From positions 1-45,853 of the forward strand of contig NZ_JARZHH010000080.1 in assembly GCF_029946515.1 (NCBI RefSeq): DNA of 45,853 nucleotides, read 5' to 3'. Source of the DNA: Polyangium sp. 6x1. Lineage in GTDB: Bacteria > Myxococcota_A > Polyangia > Polyangiales > Polyangiaceae. Within the stretch, counting starts at the first letter, position 1. The number at the start of each line of letters is the position of its first letter. A program made the translations under genes and the position numbers. Shown piece after piece: positions 37,695-45,801 of the stretch. A model generated the notes under the pieces. The model did not search any database and was not told the DNA's origin. It worked only from the letters and a program-made list of their open reading frames with translations.

Positions 37695-38989
37695 GTTCCA
37701 ACCTCCGGAAGACGCGTGCGCGCGTTGCGCGATGATGCTCCGCGCGGCGCAGCGATGGCCGCGGCTTCGACATCTCGTTGAAGCTCTTTGTAGAAGACCC
37801 AGGTGTTGTGGAAGCCCCGGCGGCGGTTGCGCTCCGCGCCGCGGAACAAGATCACATGGTGGCCGATGGTTCGGCACACGTCGCACGGACAGCTCTTCCA
37901 GGGCCGATCCGCGAGCACCTCCCGGTACACTTCTCGGCGTTCGGCGACGTCGCAGAGCTCGTCGTACCGTTGCAGCACGTCGAGCGTACTCTCGAGGTCG
38001 ACCTCTCCCGCATCGAACCGGCGCATGGCCACCATGCAGCCCTTCTCGAGCTCGCGCGCTTTCTCCTGCGAGACCTTGCCCGCCATGATGCGCTTCTGGA
38101 GCTTGGGGTTGCCCTCGACCTGCGGGATGCGGATGGCCGTGTAGGTGCGCGTCGGCGTGTAGTAGTTGTCCTTGTCGTCCTTGAAGGCTTGCCGGAGCGG
38201 CGAGGTGCTGTCGAAGCTCGCCACGCCCATCCGTGCGAAGGCCCCAAGCTGCTCGGTCCGTGTGACGCCCAGGAGGTGGAGCCGCGTGTCCTTCCCGCGG
38301 ATGCTGTCGATGGCCTCCAAGCTCGCAAGAATGTCGGGCGTCTTGAGGGGAACCATCCCGCCGACAGCGATGTACCGGTACCCCATCTTCTGCAGTTCGC
38401 GCGTCGAGTGTGCGTAGGACTTGGGACTCCAGCCCTGCGCGACGCCGAGAGGGGTGAAGGGCAGACGTTCGCCTTGCTGCTTCGCGAGGAACTGCCGAGC
38501 GAGTTCCAGGGTGACGTCCTGTCGCTTCCGGAGCTCCTCCGGGATGCTGGCGCCCGGCTCATCGAACTCTGGTCGGTACGCGAGGATGACGTGATCGACC
38601 GAAATGCCGAAATCGAATCGACAATCGAGATAAAACTCGGTTACTTCGTCGACGCTATAGGGTGGGACTTCCTCGTTGACATAGGTGAACGCCCCGCAAT
38701 CGCCCATGATGGGGAGCTTGGCTCCAGGGGCGTTCTCGATGCGGAAGAAGTCTGGGGCTCCCGTGCGCAGGAGCCTTTGCCGCTGCGCGAGGGTGTACCG
38801 TCCTCCCGTGGCGCCAAAGCCGTCGACGATCCCTTTCGAGACCAGAAGTCCATCACACACGCCATCCTTGAAGATCTCGTGCGCGTACAAGTCGTCCCGC
38901 TGGCGGAGACGCGTCGTCGAGCGCCGCTCACGGTCGAAATCGAAGCTCGGATCGACGAGATCCTGGCTATCCGGAAGGAAGTACTTCAT
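37691..38989 (-). CDS. dpdA: DpdA, TGT-like DNA 7-deazaguanine transglycosylase, 432 aa
   Basis: It exchanges guanine in DNA for preQ0. The tRNA-guanine transglycosylase features are clear: Asp97 in GDCGAFTY (the DSGGFQ equivalent), VAQGW (183-187), AVGGMVP (208-214), and nucleophile Asp260 in FDSTSPLR. The zinc site is C367-x-C369-x2-C372 with a likely His394. The charged N terminus and the tail after residue 400 differ from tRNA TGT. ATG 38989 has GGGAGG upstream and overlaps the DpdB stop. It sits between two DpdB genes, so all three should be made together. Confidence 0.93.
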   Translation of the reverse strand: MKYFLPDSQDLVDPSFDFDRERRSTTRLRQRDDLYAHEIFKDGVCDGLLVSKGIVDGFGATGGRYTLAQRQRLLRTGAPDFFRIENAPGAKLPIMGDCGAFTYVNEEVPPYSVDEVTEFYLDCRFDFGISVDHVILAYRPEFDEPGASIPEELRKRQDVTLELARQFLAKQQGERLPFTPLGVAQGWSPKSYAHSTRELQKMGYRYIAVGGMVPLKTPDILASLEAIDSIRGKDTRLHLLGVTRTEQLGAFARMGVASFDSTSPLRQAFKDDKDNYYTPTRTYTAIRIPQVEGNPKLQKRIMAGKVSQEKARELEKGCMVAMRRFDAGEVDLESTLDVLQRYDELCDVAERREVYREVLADRPWKSCPCDVCRTIGHHVILFRGAERNRRRGFHNTWVFYKELQRDVEAAAIAAPRGASSRNARTRLPEVGT

Positions 38990-40131
38990 CGAACCTCCCG
39001 ACGGCCGTCGAGGTAGGCCCGGACGAGGTAGTTGGAGAGCATGCGAATGTGGTTGGGAACGGTTTGAAGCTCGTTCCACTTCAAGCCCCCCAGGTCTTCC
39101 CATGTGCCGGAAGTCCATCTGCAGATCGGGGCTATACGCGCGAGTTCGCGCCGTACGACTTGGGGCGTGTTGTGGGCGTCCACGTTCACCGAGGCCATGA
39201 CACGATCCATCAGCTTGCCCATGGCACGCAAGCCGGCCCCGTGCATCAACCGGCTTTGCGTGGCTGGAACTCCCCACGCGTGCGGAAACGCGTCTTTTAC
39301 CGCTTGCCAGTACATGAACAGGAGCTTGCGGATACTTTCGAAATCCGTTTCCCCGGTCGCGATGTTCCGGTAGGAGAACAGGCACCCCGACGGGTTTCCG
39401 AAACTCTCCTGGAGCACCTGGATCACGACCGTATCCGCGACGACGCTGGTCTTCGGCGCCCGCTTCGCAGACGAACGCCGGATAAGCCCATGGAACGGAG
39501 ATTCTGGATCGCTGCTAAGGAGCTCGCACATGGCAGCCGGAGCTCTGCGTGCCGCGAGGTTTGCGGGCAGCAGGGTGTCCACCTTGGGCAAGAGCTCAGT
39601 AATAAGGCCCCTGGGCAGTGGCTTGGTGCTGTTGATCCGGAGGAACTGCTCGCGCTGCGTGTCCACGTCGTCCGCGATGAAGGCGCAGACAGGAATCGGG
39701 TAATCCTGCCGCTTGCAGCGAGACAAGGCCATCGCTCGCTGTTGCCCGTCGACGATCCACGCAGGCTTCGGGTATCCCGCTTTCGGAAGCGGAATCAGAA
39801 GTGTACCAGCCTCGCATAGGCCATCGTCCACTTTCGGGCCTCGCACTTGCTGGAATACCGCTGTCGACGAGAGCGACAGGATGATCGCATTGGGCAGAAG
39901 AACCTGACCACCATCTTGATCGAGGTAGTCGAGAATGTTTTGGACGTGCTTGCGAACTTCGGGCCGCTGGTAGCCAATGAGGTCCCCCGTGTTGTCGCGT
40001 GCCACGCGGGAAATATCGGCCACCTTCAAGAGCTCATCGGCCCGCAATGTAAACATGTAGACGGGCCGGTCCTTGTCCTGAAAGATACGCAGGGCGCGGC
40101 GCCGGATGGCGTTTCTGCGGATGATTACCAT
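38986..40131 (-). CDS. dpdB: DpdB copy 2, DGQQR-domain ParB/DndB-like protein, 381 aa
   Basis: It has the same layout as copy 1: GYQRPEVRKHVQNILDYL, AWIVDGQQRAMAL, FLRINSTKPLPRGLI, then QSRLMHGAGL and RWTSGTWEDL. The two differ at many positions, so this is an old duplication. ATG 40131 overlaps the preceding gene's stop by one base (TGATG). As partner of DpdA it is expected to couple ATP or DNA recognition to base exchange. A DndB role in phosphorothioation is unlikely since no DndA/C/D/E is seen. Confidence 0.88.
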   Translation of the reverse strand: MVIIRRNAIRRRALRIFQDKDRPVYMFTLRADELLKVADISRVARDNTGDLIGYQRPEVRKHVQNILDYLDQDGGQVLLPNAIILSLSSTAVFQQVRGPKVDDGLCEAGTLLIPLPKAGYPKPAWIVDGQQRAMALSRCKRQDYPIPVCAFIADDVDTQREQFLRINSTKPLPRGLITELLPKVDTLLPANLAARRAPAAMCELLSSDPESPFHGLIRRSSAKRAPKTSVVADTVVIQVLQESFGNPSGCLFSYRNIATGETDFESIRKLLFMYWQAVKDAFPHAWGVPATQSRLMHGAGLRAMGKLMDRVMASVNVDAHNTPQVVRRELARIAPICRWTSGTWEDLGGLKWNELQTVPNHIRMLSNYLVRAYLDGRREVR

Positions 40132-41081
40132 CAGCTCCCTCGCGTCTGGAGAAAAAGCCGGCGGAAGCGGCTCTGCTCGCAGGCACGGCCGCCGTCGCGT
40201 AGAGAGCGTAAGAGCCGTGTGTGCGTCGCCCCGGCGTCTTTCGCCAGCTGCTCCTGGATGAACGACACGACCTGGTCGTCTGTCATCGGCTCGCGGTCAG
40301 GCCGGGCCGCGGGAGCCTGCTGGCGTTCGAGTTCGGCGAGCCGACGGCGGACCTCAGAAGTCTTGAGCCCATGGTCCGCGGCTTCCTGCAGGATGCGCCG
40401 CGCAACACGAGCATGCAGGGAGCCAAGGGCACCGCCGAGCTCGGCTTGGAGGGCCGCGGTGGAAGGGAGCCAGCACGGCTTCAAGGCGTCGGACGTCGGG
40501 CCTGGGGAGCCGGAGACGATCAACAGGTCATCCGGCGCTCGCAGATGAGCTTGCGCCTCGATGAGATCGTCCTCCAGCGCAGCGAGGTACCGCGGCGATG
40601 CGACCACTAGAAGCATCGCGTTCGGCGCGGAGCGCGCAAGGGCAGCAAGGGTGCGTGGTCCGCTGCCGGGCGGCGCGGGCGCTTCTGCGAGTCGCTTCCA
40701 CCATGCACGCGCAGCCGTGGAGCGCGTGTCGCTGCCGCCGACGAGGACGGAGTCGGCATGGCCGGACGAGAACGTCGCTGCGTACGCGTGCAGCGATGCC
40801 TCCGCAGGCACGAGGCCGTACCCCGCCGAAGCGACCCACAGGTGGGCCTGGAGGCCCGACGCCTTCGCCACGGCTGGAAGTTCTCGGACGACCGACCAGT
40901 GATCGCCCACGTACAGCTCGACCGCCGGTAGGGTCGGGGACCGATCCTGAGCAAGAGCACGCCACCACTGCTCGAAGCGCTCGCCGCTGTCCGCGCGCAC
41001 GTTCCGCATGGCGAGCTTCTCGGGGACGGGAAGCCGCTTGCGGTCGGTGCAGCTCGCGATGATGTGTACGATCCGCTTCAC
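40131..41081 (-). CDS. Unrecognised protein in the dpdC position, 316 aa
   Basis: It begins VKRIVHIIASCTDRKRLPVP and contains LWVASAGYGLVPAEASLHAY and LLVVASPRYLAALEDDL. The pattern recalls the DUF6884/YaaA-like group, with an early Cys and an sAgyGLv box. The C-terminal 60 residues are helical. Salmonella DpdC turns preQ0 in DNA into the amide; no other gene here could do this, and this one lies between queD and dpdB. So DpdC or a replacement is my guess by position only. GTG 41081 is preferred by homology to compact starts; GTG 41195 would add 38 residues. Confidence 0.6.
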   Translation of the reverse strand: MKRIVHIIASCTDRKRLPVPEKLAMRNVRADSGERFEQWWRALAQDRSPTLPAVELYVGDHWSVVRELPAVAKASGLQAHLWVASAGYGLVPAEASLHAYAATFSSGHADSVLVGGSDTRSTAARAWWKRLAEAPAPPGSGPRTLAALARSAPNAMLLVVASPRYLAALEDDLIEAQAHLRAPDDLLIVSGSPGPTSDALKPCWLPSTAALQAELGGALGSLHARVARRILQEAADHGLKTSEVRRRLAELERQQAPAARPDREPMTDDQVVSFIQEQLAKDAGATHTRLLRSLRDGGRACEQSRFRRLFLQTRGS

Positions 41082-41224
41082 CTGGGGAGCCCCTGCTCGT
41101 GCGTCCGGAACACCGGCCGCTCCCCGTACAACAAAACTGCGCGGGGTCCAAGAAGAAGAAACTGCGGCGGCGTTTGTCCGCGGAAAGTACCGCACTTCTG
41201 CCCGACGCTCTGGCGTACGTCTTC

Positions 41225-41587
41225 TCAGTCCTTCTCGCCCCGGTAGATCGCGCCACAGGTGCAGGTCTCACGGAGGACGACCGCGGACAGGTTCGGTAGC
41301 GTGGGCGCGAGTTGCTGCCAGATCCAGCGAGCGATGTTCTCGCTCGTCGGGTTCGAGAGACCCTCGACCTCGTTCAGGTAGTAGTGATCGAGGCGCGCAC
41401 GGATAGGCTCGAAGGCCTTTGCGATGTCAGCGAAGTCGATGAGCCATCCCCGGTGCGGATCCACCTCGCCGCGCACGCGAATTTCGCAGCGGAAGGAATG
41501 GCCGTGGAGCCTCTCGCACTTGTGCCCGGGCGGAACGTTCGGAAGGCGATGCGCCGCCTCGAATGTAAATTCCTTGTAGATTTCCAT
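41225..41587 (-). CDS. queD: QueD, 6-carboxytetrahydropterin synthase, 120 aa
   Basis: It makes 6-carboxy-5,6,7,8-tetrahydropterin from dihydroneopterin triphosphate, the second step to preQ0. The zinc histidines are His13 (FEAAHRL), His28 and His30 (LHGHSF); the catalytic Cys is Cys24 (GHKCERL). LIDFADI and [12 protein letters not shown] are family signatures. Full length, with GAGGA before ATG 41587. It follows queE after 11 bases. No folE is in the window, so GTP cyclohydrolase I must come from elsewhere. Confidence 0.96.
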   Translation of the reverse strand: MEIYKEFTFEAAHRLPNVPPGHKCERLHGHSFRCEIRVRGEVDPHRGWLIDFADIAKAFEPIRARLDHYYLNEVEGLSNPTSENIARWIWQQLAPTLPNLSAVVLRETCTCGAIYRGEKD

Positions 41588-41598
41588 GAATCCTCGTC

Positions 41599-42240
41599 TT
41601 ACGGGATACCAATCAACTTGTGGGTCTGCAAGCTGAGGCGCCACTGTGGGTGCTCGAGACAATAGCGTGTGACAAGTTCGGTGTTCCGCTGCCTCAGAAT
41701 CCCATCCATCGGTTGTAAGTAGAAATGGGCGAACGAAAAAGGCTCGTAGAGATGGGGAGATGCGCCTTCCTGCGGGTACACCAGCTTCAACTCGTCCCCG
41801 TGTTTGAGGATGAGATCGGATCCTGCCTTCGGGCTCACGCAAACCCAGTCGATGCCGACCGGGCTGGGACGTGTGCCGTTCGTCTCGACTGCGATCTCGA
41901 AGCCCTCGGCATGAAGAGCCTCGATGAGTGGCTCGTCGAGCTGTAGCAGCGGTTCGCCCCCCGTACAAACGACATACGGCTTGGCGTGACGTGAGGTGTG
42001 GGTCGGCCATTTTCTAGCGACCGCCTGCGCAAGGTCTCGGGGTGTCTCGAAGCGTCCGCCCCCAGGACCATTCATCCCCACGAAGTCCGTGTCGCAGAAA
42101 CGACAGACGGCGCTCGCGCGATCCTCCTCGCGTCCCGTCCAGAGGTTACAGCCGGTGAAGCGACAAAAGACCGCAGGACGCCCCGCACGGGCGCCTTCAC
42201 CTTGAAGGGTGTAGAAGATCTCCTTTACAGCGTACGTCAT
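41599..42240 (-). CDS. queE: QueE, radical-SAM 7-carboxy-7-deazaguanine synthase, 213 aa
   Basis: It forms 7-carboxy-7-deazaguanine from carboxytetrahydropterin. The 4Fe-4S motif is Cys31-x14-Cys46-x2-Cys49 ([16 protein letters not shown], then RFC), the known QueE variant of the usual CX3CX2C. Other signatures are [29 protein letters not shown] and the C-terminal [14 protein letters not shown] 42240 overlaps the queC stop (ATGA). Complete. Confidence 0.96.
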   Translation of the reverse strand: MTYAVKEIFYTLQGEGARAGRPAVFCRFTGCNLWTGREEDRASAVCRFCDTDFVGMNGPGGGRFETPRDLAQAVARKWPTHTSRHAKPYVVCTGGEPLLQLDEPLIEALHAEGFEIAVETNGTRPSPVGIDWVCVSPKAGSDLILKHGDELKLVYPQEGASPHLYEPFSFAHFYLQPMDGILRQRNTELVTRYCLEHPQWRLSLQTHKLIGIP

Positions 42241-42950
42241 GCGATCGCTGCTGGCCGCACGCGGTACCGTGCCGGATCGGAAAGACCGCTCTCCGCGAAC
42301 CCCTTGAGGCGAAGGAGACAAGCATCGCAGAGGCCACACGCCTCACCCTCGGGAGAGGGGTCGTAGCAAGTGAGCGTCAAGCCGTACTCCACCCCGAGCG
42401 CTAGTCCACGCTGGATGATCTGCGCCTTGGTGAGGTCAATGAGAGGCGTGTGGATGTGAAGCCGCTGGCGACCCTCGACGCCGGCCTTGGTGGCGAGGTT
42501 TGCCATGGTCTGGTACGCCTGAATGTACTCCGGTCGGCAATCGGGATACCCTGAATAGTCGAGCGCATTGACGCCAATGAATACATCACTCGAGCCCAGC
42601 ACCTCGGCCCAAGCGAGAGCATAGGACAGAAAGATCGTATTGCGCGCGGGCACATAAGTCACGGGAATGCCGTCGCCCATCTCTTCCAAAGAACGCCCCT
42701 TCGGGACGTCGATGTCGTCCGTCAGCGCCGAGCCACCAAAGAGGCGCAAGTCAAGGTGAGCGATGACATGCTGCTTGAGGCCGAAACGCTCGGCGACGCG
42801 TTTGGCCGCATCGAGTTCGTGCTCGTGGCGCTGGCCATAGCGGAACGTGAGCGCATGGGCGTCGAAGCCCTCGCTCAAAGCGATTGCGAGTGCCGTCGTG
42901 GAATCGAGCCCTCCGCTGAGAAGCACGACTGCCTTGGGTTTGTCATTCAT
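42237..42950 (-). CDS. queC: QueC, preQ0 synthase, 237 aa
   Basis: This ATP-dependent enzyme turns the carboxylate into the nitrile, giving preQ0. It has the PP-loop [40 protein letters not shown] and [18 protein letters not shown]. The C-terminal zinc cysteines lie in [20 protein letters not shown] 42950 has GGGAG upstream and gives the usual N terminus; ATG 42968 would add six residues and overlap the HTH gene stop. In the dpd locus it supplies base for DpdA. Confidence 0.96.
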   Translation of the reverse strand: MNDKPKAVVLLSGGLDSTTALAIALSEGFDAHALTFRYGQRHEHELDAAKRVAERFGLKQHVIAHLDLRLFGGSALTDDIDVPKGRSLEEMGDGIPVTYVPARNTIFLSYALAWAEVLGSSDVFIGVNALDYSGYPDCRPEYIQAYQTMANLATKAGVEGRQRLHIHTPLIDLTKAQIIQRGLALGVEYGLTLTCYDPSPEGEACGLCDACLLRLKGFAESGLSDPARYRVRPAAIA

Positions 42951-42964
42951 GGTCCCATCTCCCA

Positions 42965-43216
42965 TCATGTGCGTCGTCCTCCGAACAGCTTGAGCTGATC
43001 GGGGCTCGGACCATCGATCGGCTCGAGACGATGCGCAAACGCGCGCACGGCTCTCAGCTCCTCCGCGGTGAACACTACCTGCCGATCCCGGTAGCGTCGA
43101 CCCAGAGGAATTTTGTGATCCTGACGCCACCTCCACAGCGTTTGCCTGGACACTCCGACGTCACGAGCGACGTCGGCGGCTGTGTAGTAGGTGACTCCCT
43201 CCAGGGTGAACGACAT
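42965..43216 (-). CDS. Small excisionase/MerR-type HTH protein, 83 aa
   Basis: [20 protein letters not shown], then [20 protein letters not shown], is a classic winged HTH of the HTH_17 / MerR / excisionase kind. There is no ligand domain. It is the first gene of the que-dpdB/A operon (stop 15 bases before queC), so it may set expression of the modification genes, as control proteins do in R-M systems. Alternatively, it is an excisionase of a mobile element; no integrase is in view. Confidence 0.8.
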   Translation of the reverse strand: MSFTLEGVTYYTAADVARDVGVSRQTLWRWRQDHKIPLGRRYRDRQVVFTAEELRAVRAFAHRLEPIDGPSPDQLKLFGGRRT

Positions 43217-43376
43217 CGCACTGCTCGAACGTGCAGGTTGCAGACTGGTGCGCTCCGTCGCGGAAGGTCGTGTGGGGGTGCACGCTAGGCGGAGCGTTCG
43301 GCGGCGTCAAGGGGGACCTGGCGAGGACAGACGGTGCAGCACTGGTGAAGGCGCGCCCCGGAAAAACCACAGATAC

Positions 43377-43394
43377 GCGGAGATAAAAGTCATG
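43377..43394 (+). repeat. 18-base leader motif, copy 1 (before the RadC-like gene)
   Basis: GCGGAGATAAAAGTCATG here and GCGGAGATAAGGATCATG at 44102-44119 agree at 15 of 18 positions. Both end in an ATG. Here the ATG opens only nine codons (MGTSPHGSR, stop at 43419-43421), 25 bases before the RadC-like start. It may be a duplicated translation-initiation or promoter segment, or a leader peptide. Confidence 0.4.
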
Positions 43395-43446
43395 GGCACA
43401 TCGCCTCACGGTTCGAGGTGAACGATTGCCTCCGTAGCGCCAACCC

Positions 43447-44091
43447 ATGACAGCCAATTCTTCACGGTTCCCTTCGGACATCCAACACGCCCGCAGCGAA
43501 ACCCTCCTCGATCACGTGCTCGGACGCCCCGGCGTCGCAGCCCATCTCCTCGAATCTCTCGGCAACCTCGCCGCGCTCGCCCGCCTCTCCCCCGAAGCGC
43601 TGACCGAGCGCTTCGCCCTCACCCCCGACGAAGCCACCCGCATCCTCGCCGCCTTCGAGCTCGGCCACCGCCGACTCATCGAAGGTACAGACGCCCCCCG
43701 CATTCTCTCCTGTCAGGAGGTCGTCGCTTGGGCCCACCCGCGGCTTGGCCACCTCGTGCACGAGGAGATGCACCTCCTCGCGCTCAGCGGTCAGGGCGCC
43801 CTCCGCGGAGCTCGCCTCATCGCACGAGGCGGCCTCCACGCGCTCGCCGTTCGGCCTTCCGACATCCTTCGAGCCGGCCTCGAGCTCGCCGCGTCCGGGT
43901 TCGTCCTGGTCCACAACCACCCGAGCGGGAATCCGGACCCCTCGCCCGAGGACATCGCTCTCACCCGGCGCGTGCAGGAATCCGCAGACCTGCTCGGCAT
44001 GCCGCTCGTCGACCACGTCATCGTGGTTGCATCCGGACGATTCTGTTCGTTCGTCGCGAACCAATGGACGAGTCAATCGGGCTCGCAATAA
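43447..44091 (+). CDS. radC: RadC-like JAB/MPN-domain protein, 214 aa
   Basis: The metalloprotease-like JAMM motif is VHNHPSGNPDPSPED (His156, His158 and Asp170 region), with SFVANQW at the end. An N-terminal helix-hairpin-helix-like part (LARLSPEALTERFALTPDEA) is normal for RadC. RadC-family proteins are common on mobile DNA and prophages, and their activity is still unclear. ATG 43447 gives a standard length. It is divergent from the HTH gene, with a 230-base gap that should hold both promoters. Confidence 0.9.
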   Translation: MTANSSRFPSDIQHARSETLLDHVLGRPGVAAHLLESLGNLAALARLSPEALTERFALTPDEATRILAAFELGHRRLIEGTDAPRILSCQEVVAWAHPRLGHLVHEEMHLLALSGQGALRGARLIARGGLHALAVRPSDILRAGLELAASGFVLVHNHPSGNPDPSPEDIALTRRVQESADLLGMPLVDHVIVVASGRFCSFVANQWTSQSGSQ

Positions 44092-44101
44092 CCGCTAAAT
44101 T

Positions 44102-44119
44102 GCGGAGATAAGGATCATG
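44102..44119 (+). repeat. 18-base leader motif, copy 2
   Basis: GCGGAGATAAGGATCATG, close copy of 43377-43394. Here the ATG (44117) opens an in-frame extension of the small membrane peptide gene. Confidence 0.4.
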
Positions 44120-44152
44120 AGGAACCCCCTCACAGCCCAGGAGGTCACCGTG

Positions 44153-44266
44153 ATGTCTCGTCTCGCAAGCTTCCTCCGCGACCCCAAGGCGGTCAGCAAG
44201 GCGCTCCGCATCGCAGCCGCGGTCATCATGATGGCCGCGCAGATCATCACCATCTGCCTGGGCTGA
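44153..44266 (+). CDS. Small hydrophobic peptide, 37 aa
   Basis: It reads MSRLASFLRDPKAVSKALRI, then a hydrophobic stretch of about 15 residues rich in Ile, Met and Ala. One membrane helix is likely. AGGAGGT lies seven bases before ATG 44153, which is why I chose it. ATG 44117 would give 49 residues. No family recognised. Confidence 0.45.
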   Translation: MSRLASFLRDPKAVSKALRIAAAVIMMAAQIITICLG

Positions 44267-44313
44267 GGAGCCACCTCGTCCCAGTTGATCCCGAAAGGTA
44301 TACAGGAGAAACC

Positions 44314-44478
44314 ATGCCCACCACGCCCAACGCCGCCCCGACGAACCCCGAGAACCCCGGCGCCTCGTTCATCAAGCGCGTCATGGCCAATGATTCGGCG
44401 AAGAAAGGCGCCGCCGCCCTCGTGGCCGGCGTCGTGCTCGCGGTCGTGACCGAGGCCATCTGGCCCTCCAACTCGTAG
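44314..44478 (+). CDS. Small single-membrane-span protein, 54 aa
   Basis: The first 20 residues are polar and Pro/Asn rich (MPTTPNAAPTNPENPGASF). A basic stretch follows, then the helix GAAALVAGVVLAVVTEAIW, which could span a membrane. AGGAGA precedes ATG 44314. It follows the 37-aa peptide after 47 bases. Unknown function. Confidence 0.5.
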   Translation: MPTTPNAAPTNPENPGASFIKRVMANDSAKKGAAALVAGVVLAVVTEAIWPSNS

Positions 44479-44621
44479 CGGACATCCTCGGCGAGGCGCT
44501 GTTCGACGAGCTGCGGCGCCGCCTCAAGGACATCGCCCCCGTCGCCGATGAGACGCTCGAATGGCTCCGTGAAGCGGCACGTCCGCCACCGGGCGTCGAG
44601 CTCGTCAGCGAGGACGGGGCC

Positions 44622-44825
44622 ATGTTCACCGGTGTCGTGTTCGTCGAGCGAAACCGGCCCGTGGCCATGCTGGCGTTCCGGCATGCGCCGACGCGGCAGG
44701 CGCCTCGATACGGTCCGCCCCAATACCCCAACCAGTACCCGCCTCCCCATCAGCGCCACCTCTTCGACGGAGACGAGGAGGAGCCGCCGCCGGCCTGGAG
44801 GCCCAGCAGGTTGTGGGATCGCTGA
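44622..44825 (+). CDS. Unknown protein with upstream frame lacking a start, 67 aa as annotated
   Basis: From ATG 44622: FTGVVFVERNRPVAMLAFRH, then a Pro/Tyr/Gln-rich tail. In the same frame, sequence from 44478 (DILGEALFDELRRRLKDIAP, then ADETLEWLREAARPPPGVEL) also looks coding but has no ATG, GTG or TTG. The true protein may be about 115 residues, begun from a rare codon or by a frameshift from the 54-aa gene. No domain known. Confidence 0.4.
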   Translation: MFTGVVFVERNRPVAMLAFRHAPTRQAPRYGPPQYPNQYPPPHQRHLFDGDEEEPPPAWRPSRLWDR

Positions 44826-44915
44826 AAGCGTTCATCGTCCGTCGACCAGGGTGTCCCGCTGGCACGTAGTGACGTGCTCCGGGGCGCCCTTCTGTTTTCC
44901 GGAAAGGAGATTCCC

Positions 44916-45203
44916 ATGCGCGTCAATGGCCGCACGCTTCGCTACTCCACGCTCGCCGAGCGGCGCATGTTCCTCTCGCTCGGCATCACGGAGCTGCGTG
45001 TGCCGCGTTCCATGAACCCGTACACGGTCGCTCGGCGAATCGCTCGGGCGGCCAAAAACAACACGCCCGACATGGAGCTCTTCAAGAGCCTCGTCACGCA
45101 GGCGAAGCGGGCGCCTGACCAGGCGCCGGGGCCGTCGCCGGACTTCGATCGGCCCGAGCCCGTGCTGCCGGAGCCGCACGAGCCGCTGCATGCCGCAGCG
45201 TAG
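44916..45203 (+). CDS. Small basic protein, 95 aa, unknown
   Basis: Residues 1-65 are basic (LRYSTLAERRMFLSLGITEL, NPYTVARRIARAAKNN) and the tail is Pro/Glu rich. AAGGAGA sits seven bases before ATG 44916. It overlaps the next gene by 14 bases, so the two are likely co-expressed. No family recognised. Confidence 0.55.
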   Translation: MRVNGRTLRYSTLAERRMFLSLGITELRVPRSMNPYTVARRIARAAKNNTPDMELFKSLVTQAKRAPDQAPGPSPDFDRPEPVLPEPHEPLHAAA

Positions 45204-45750
45204 CAGCCTCGAAGAGCTGCGGTGCGCGCTCAGGATCGCGGAGCCGAATACAAAGAGCCTCAGCCGATACCTCGAGGAGACGTCCGAGCATGTGGCCGTT
45301 CTCCTCGGGGTCGAGCGCGAGGCTCTCGAGCAGCTCGTCGGCAAACCCGACCGTGAAGTGGGGCCGCAGCTCGAGGCCCTGCTTCACAGGCGAGCAGAAG
45401 CGCAGGAAGCAAGGCGCGCGGAGCGGGCGGCTCAGATCGCCGGCTCAGCCGCCGAGCACCTTGCTCGCACCGCCGTGTGGCACGAGGGGCGGGCGCATCT
45501 CGACCCGAGCATTCTATTCGGTGCCATTCTTGCGGATGTGGGGCACAAGTTCATCGCGTTTCACGGCGGACGAGCCTTCGAGGTCCGCATGCTGCGCCAC
45601 ACGCTGTGGAACGCGGGCGAGGCGCTTTCCGGGCACGATGACCTTGCCGCCTGGGTCGATGCCGAGGGGCTCCACTTCCGCTGGAAGAACGGGCGAGGCG
45701 GCCTGAACTTCCTTTCGCAGCACGTGCTGTCAAGCGACAGTAACTTCTGA
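45190..45750 (+). CDS. Unknown 186-aa protein, C terminus probably altered by an IS end
   Basis: Residues 20-70 contain an HTH-like stretch (SRYLEETSEHVAVLLGVERE); the rest is unrecognised (HLDPSILFGAILADVGHKFI, FEVRMLRHTLWNAGEAL). The last five or so residues and the stop lie in the GACAGTAA...TGACCCCC repeats that look like the tip of an IS21-type element, so the original C terminus may be missing. ATG 45190 overlaps the previous gene. Confidence 0.55.
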   Translation: MPQRSSLEELRCALRIAEPNTKSLSRYLEETSEHVAVLLGVEREALEQLVGKPDREVGPQLEALLHRRAEAQEARRAERAAQIAGSAAEHLARTAVWHEGRAHLDPSILFGAILADVGHKFIAFHGGRAFEVRMLRHTLWNAGEALSGHDDLAAWVDAEGLHFRWKNGRGGLNFLSQHVLSSDSNF

Positions 45751-45779
45751 CCCCCTAACGACAGTAAAACTGACCCCCT
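45735..45779 (-). repeat. Two tandem IS21-like terminal repeats
   Basis: CGACAGTAACTTCTGACCCC (from 45735) and CGACAGTAAAACTGACCCCC (from 45759) are near copies. Multiple GACAGT...TGACCCCC repeats at the tip are typical of many IS21-family elements. The element would extend to the right beyond the window. Confidence 0.6.
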
Positions 45780-45801
45780 CCCTGCGCATCGACTCCAGGT
45801 C

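Noticed and set aside
36546-40131. DndB of a phosphorothioation (Dnd) system
   Set aside because: DGQQR proteins are shared by DndB and DpdB, but DndA, C, D and E are absent while DpdA and the que genes are adjacent.
41225-42950. Housekeeping queuosine gene cluster
   Set aside because: queC/E/D are embedded in one operon with dpdA and dpdB and no tgt, queA or queG is present, so they most likely serve DNA modification.
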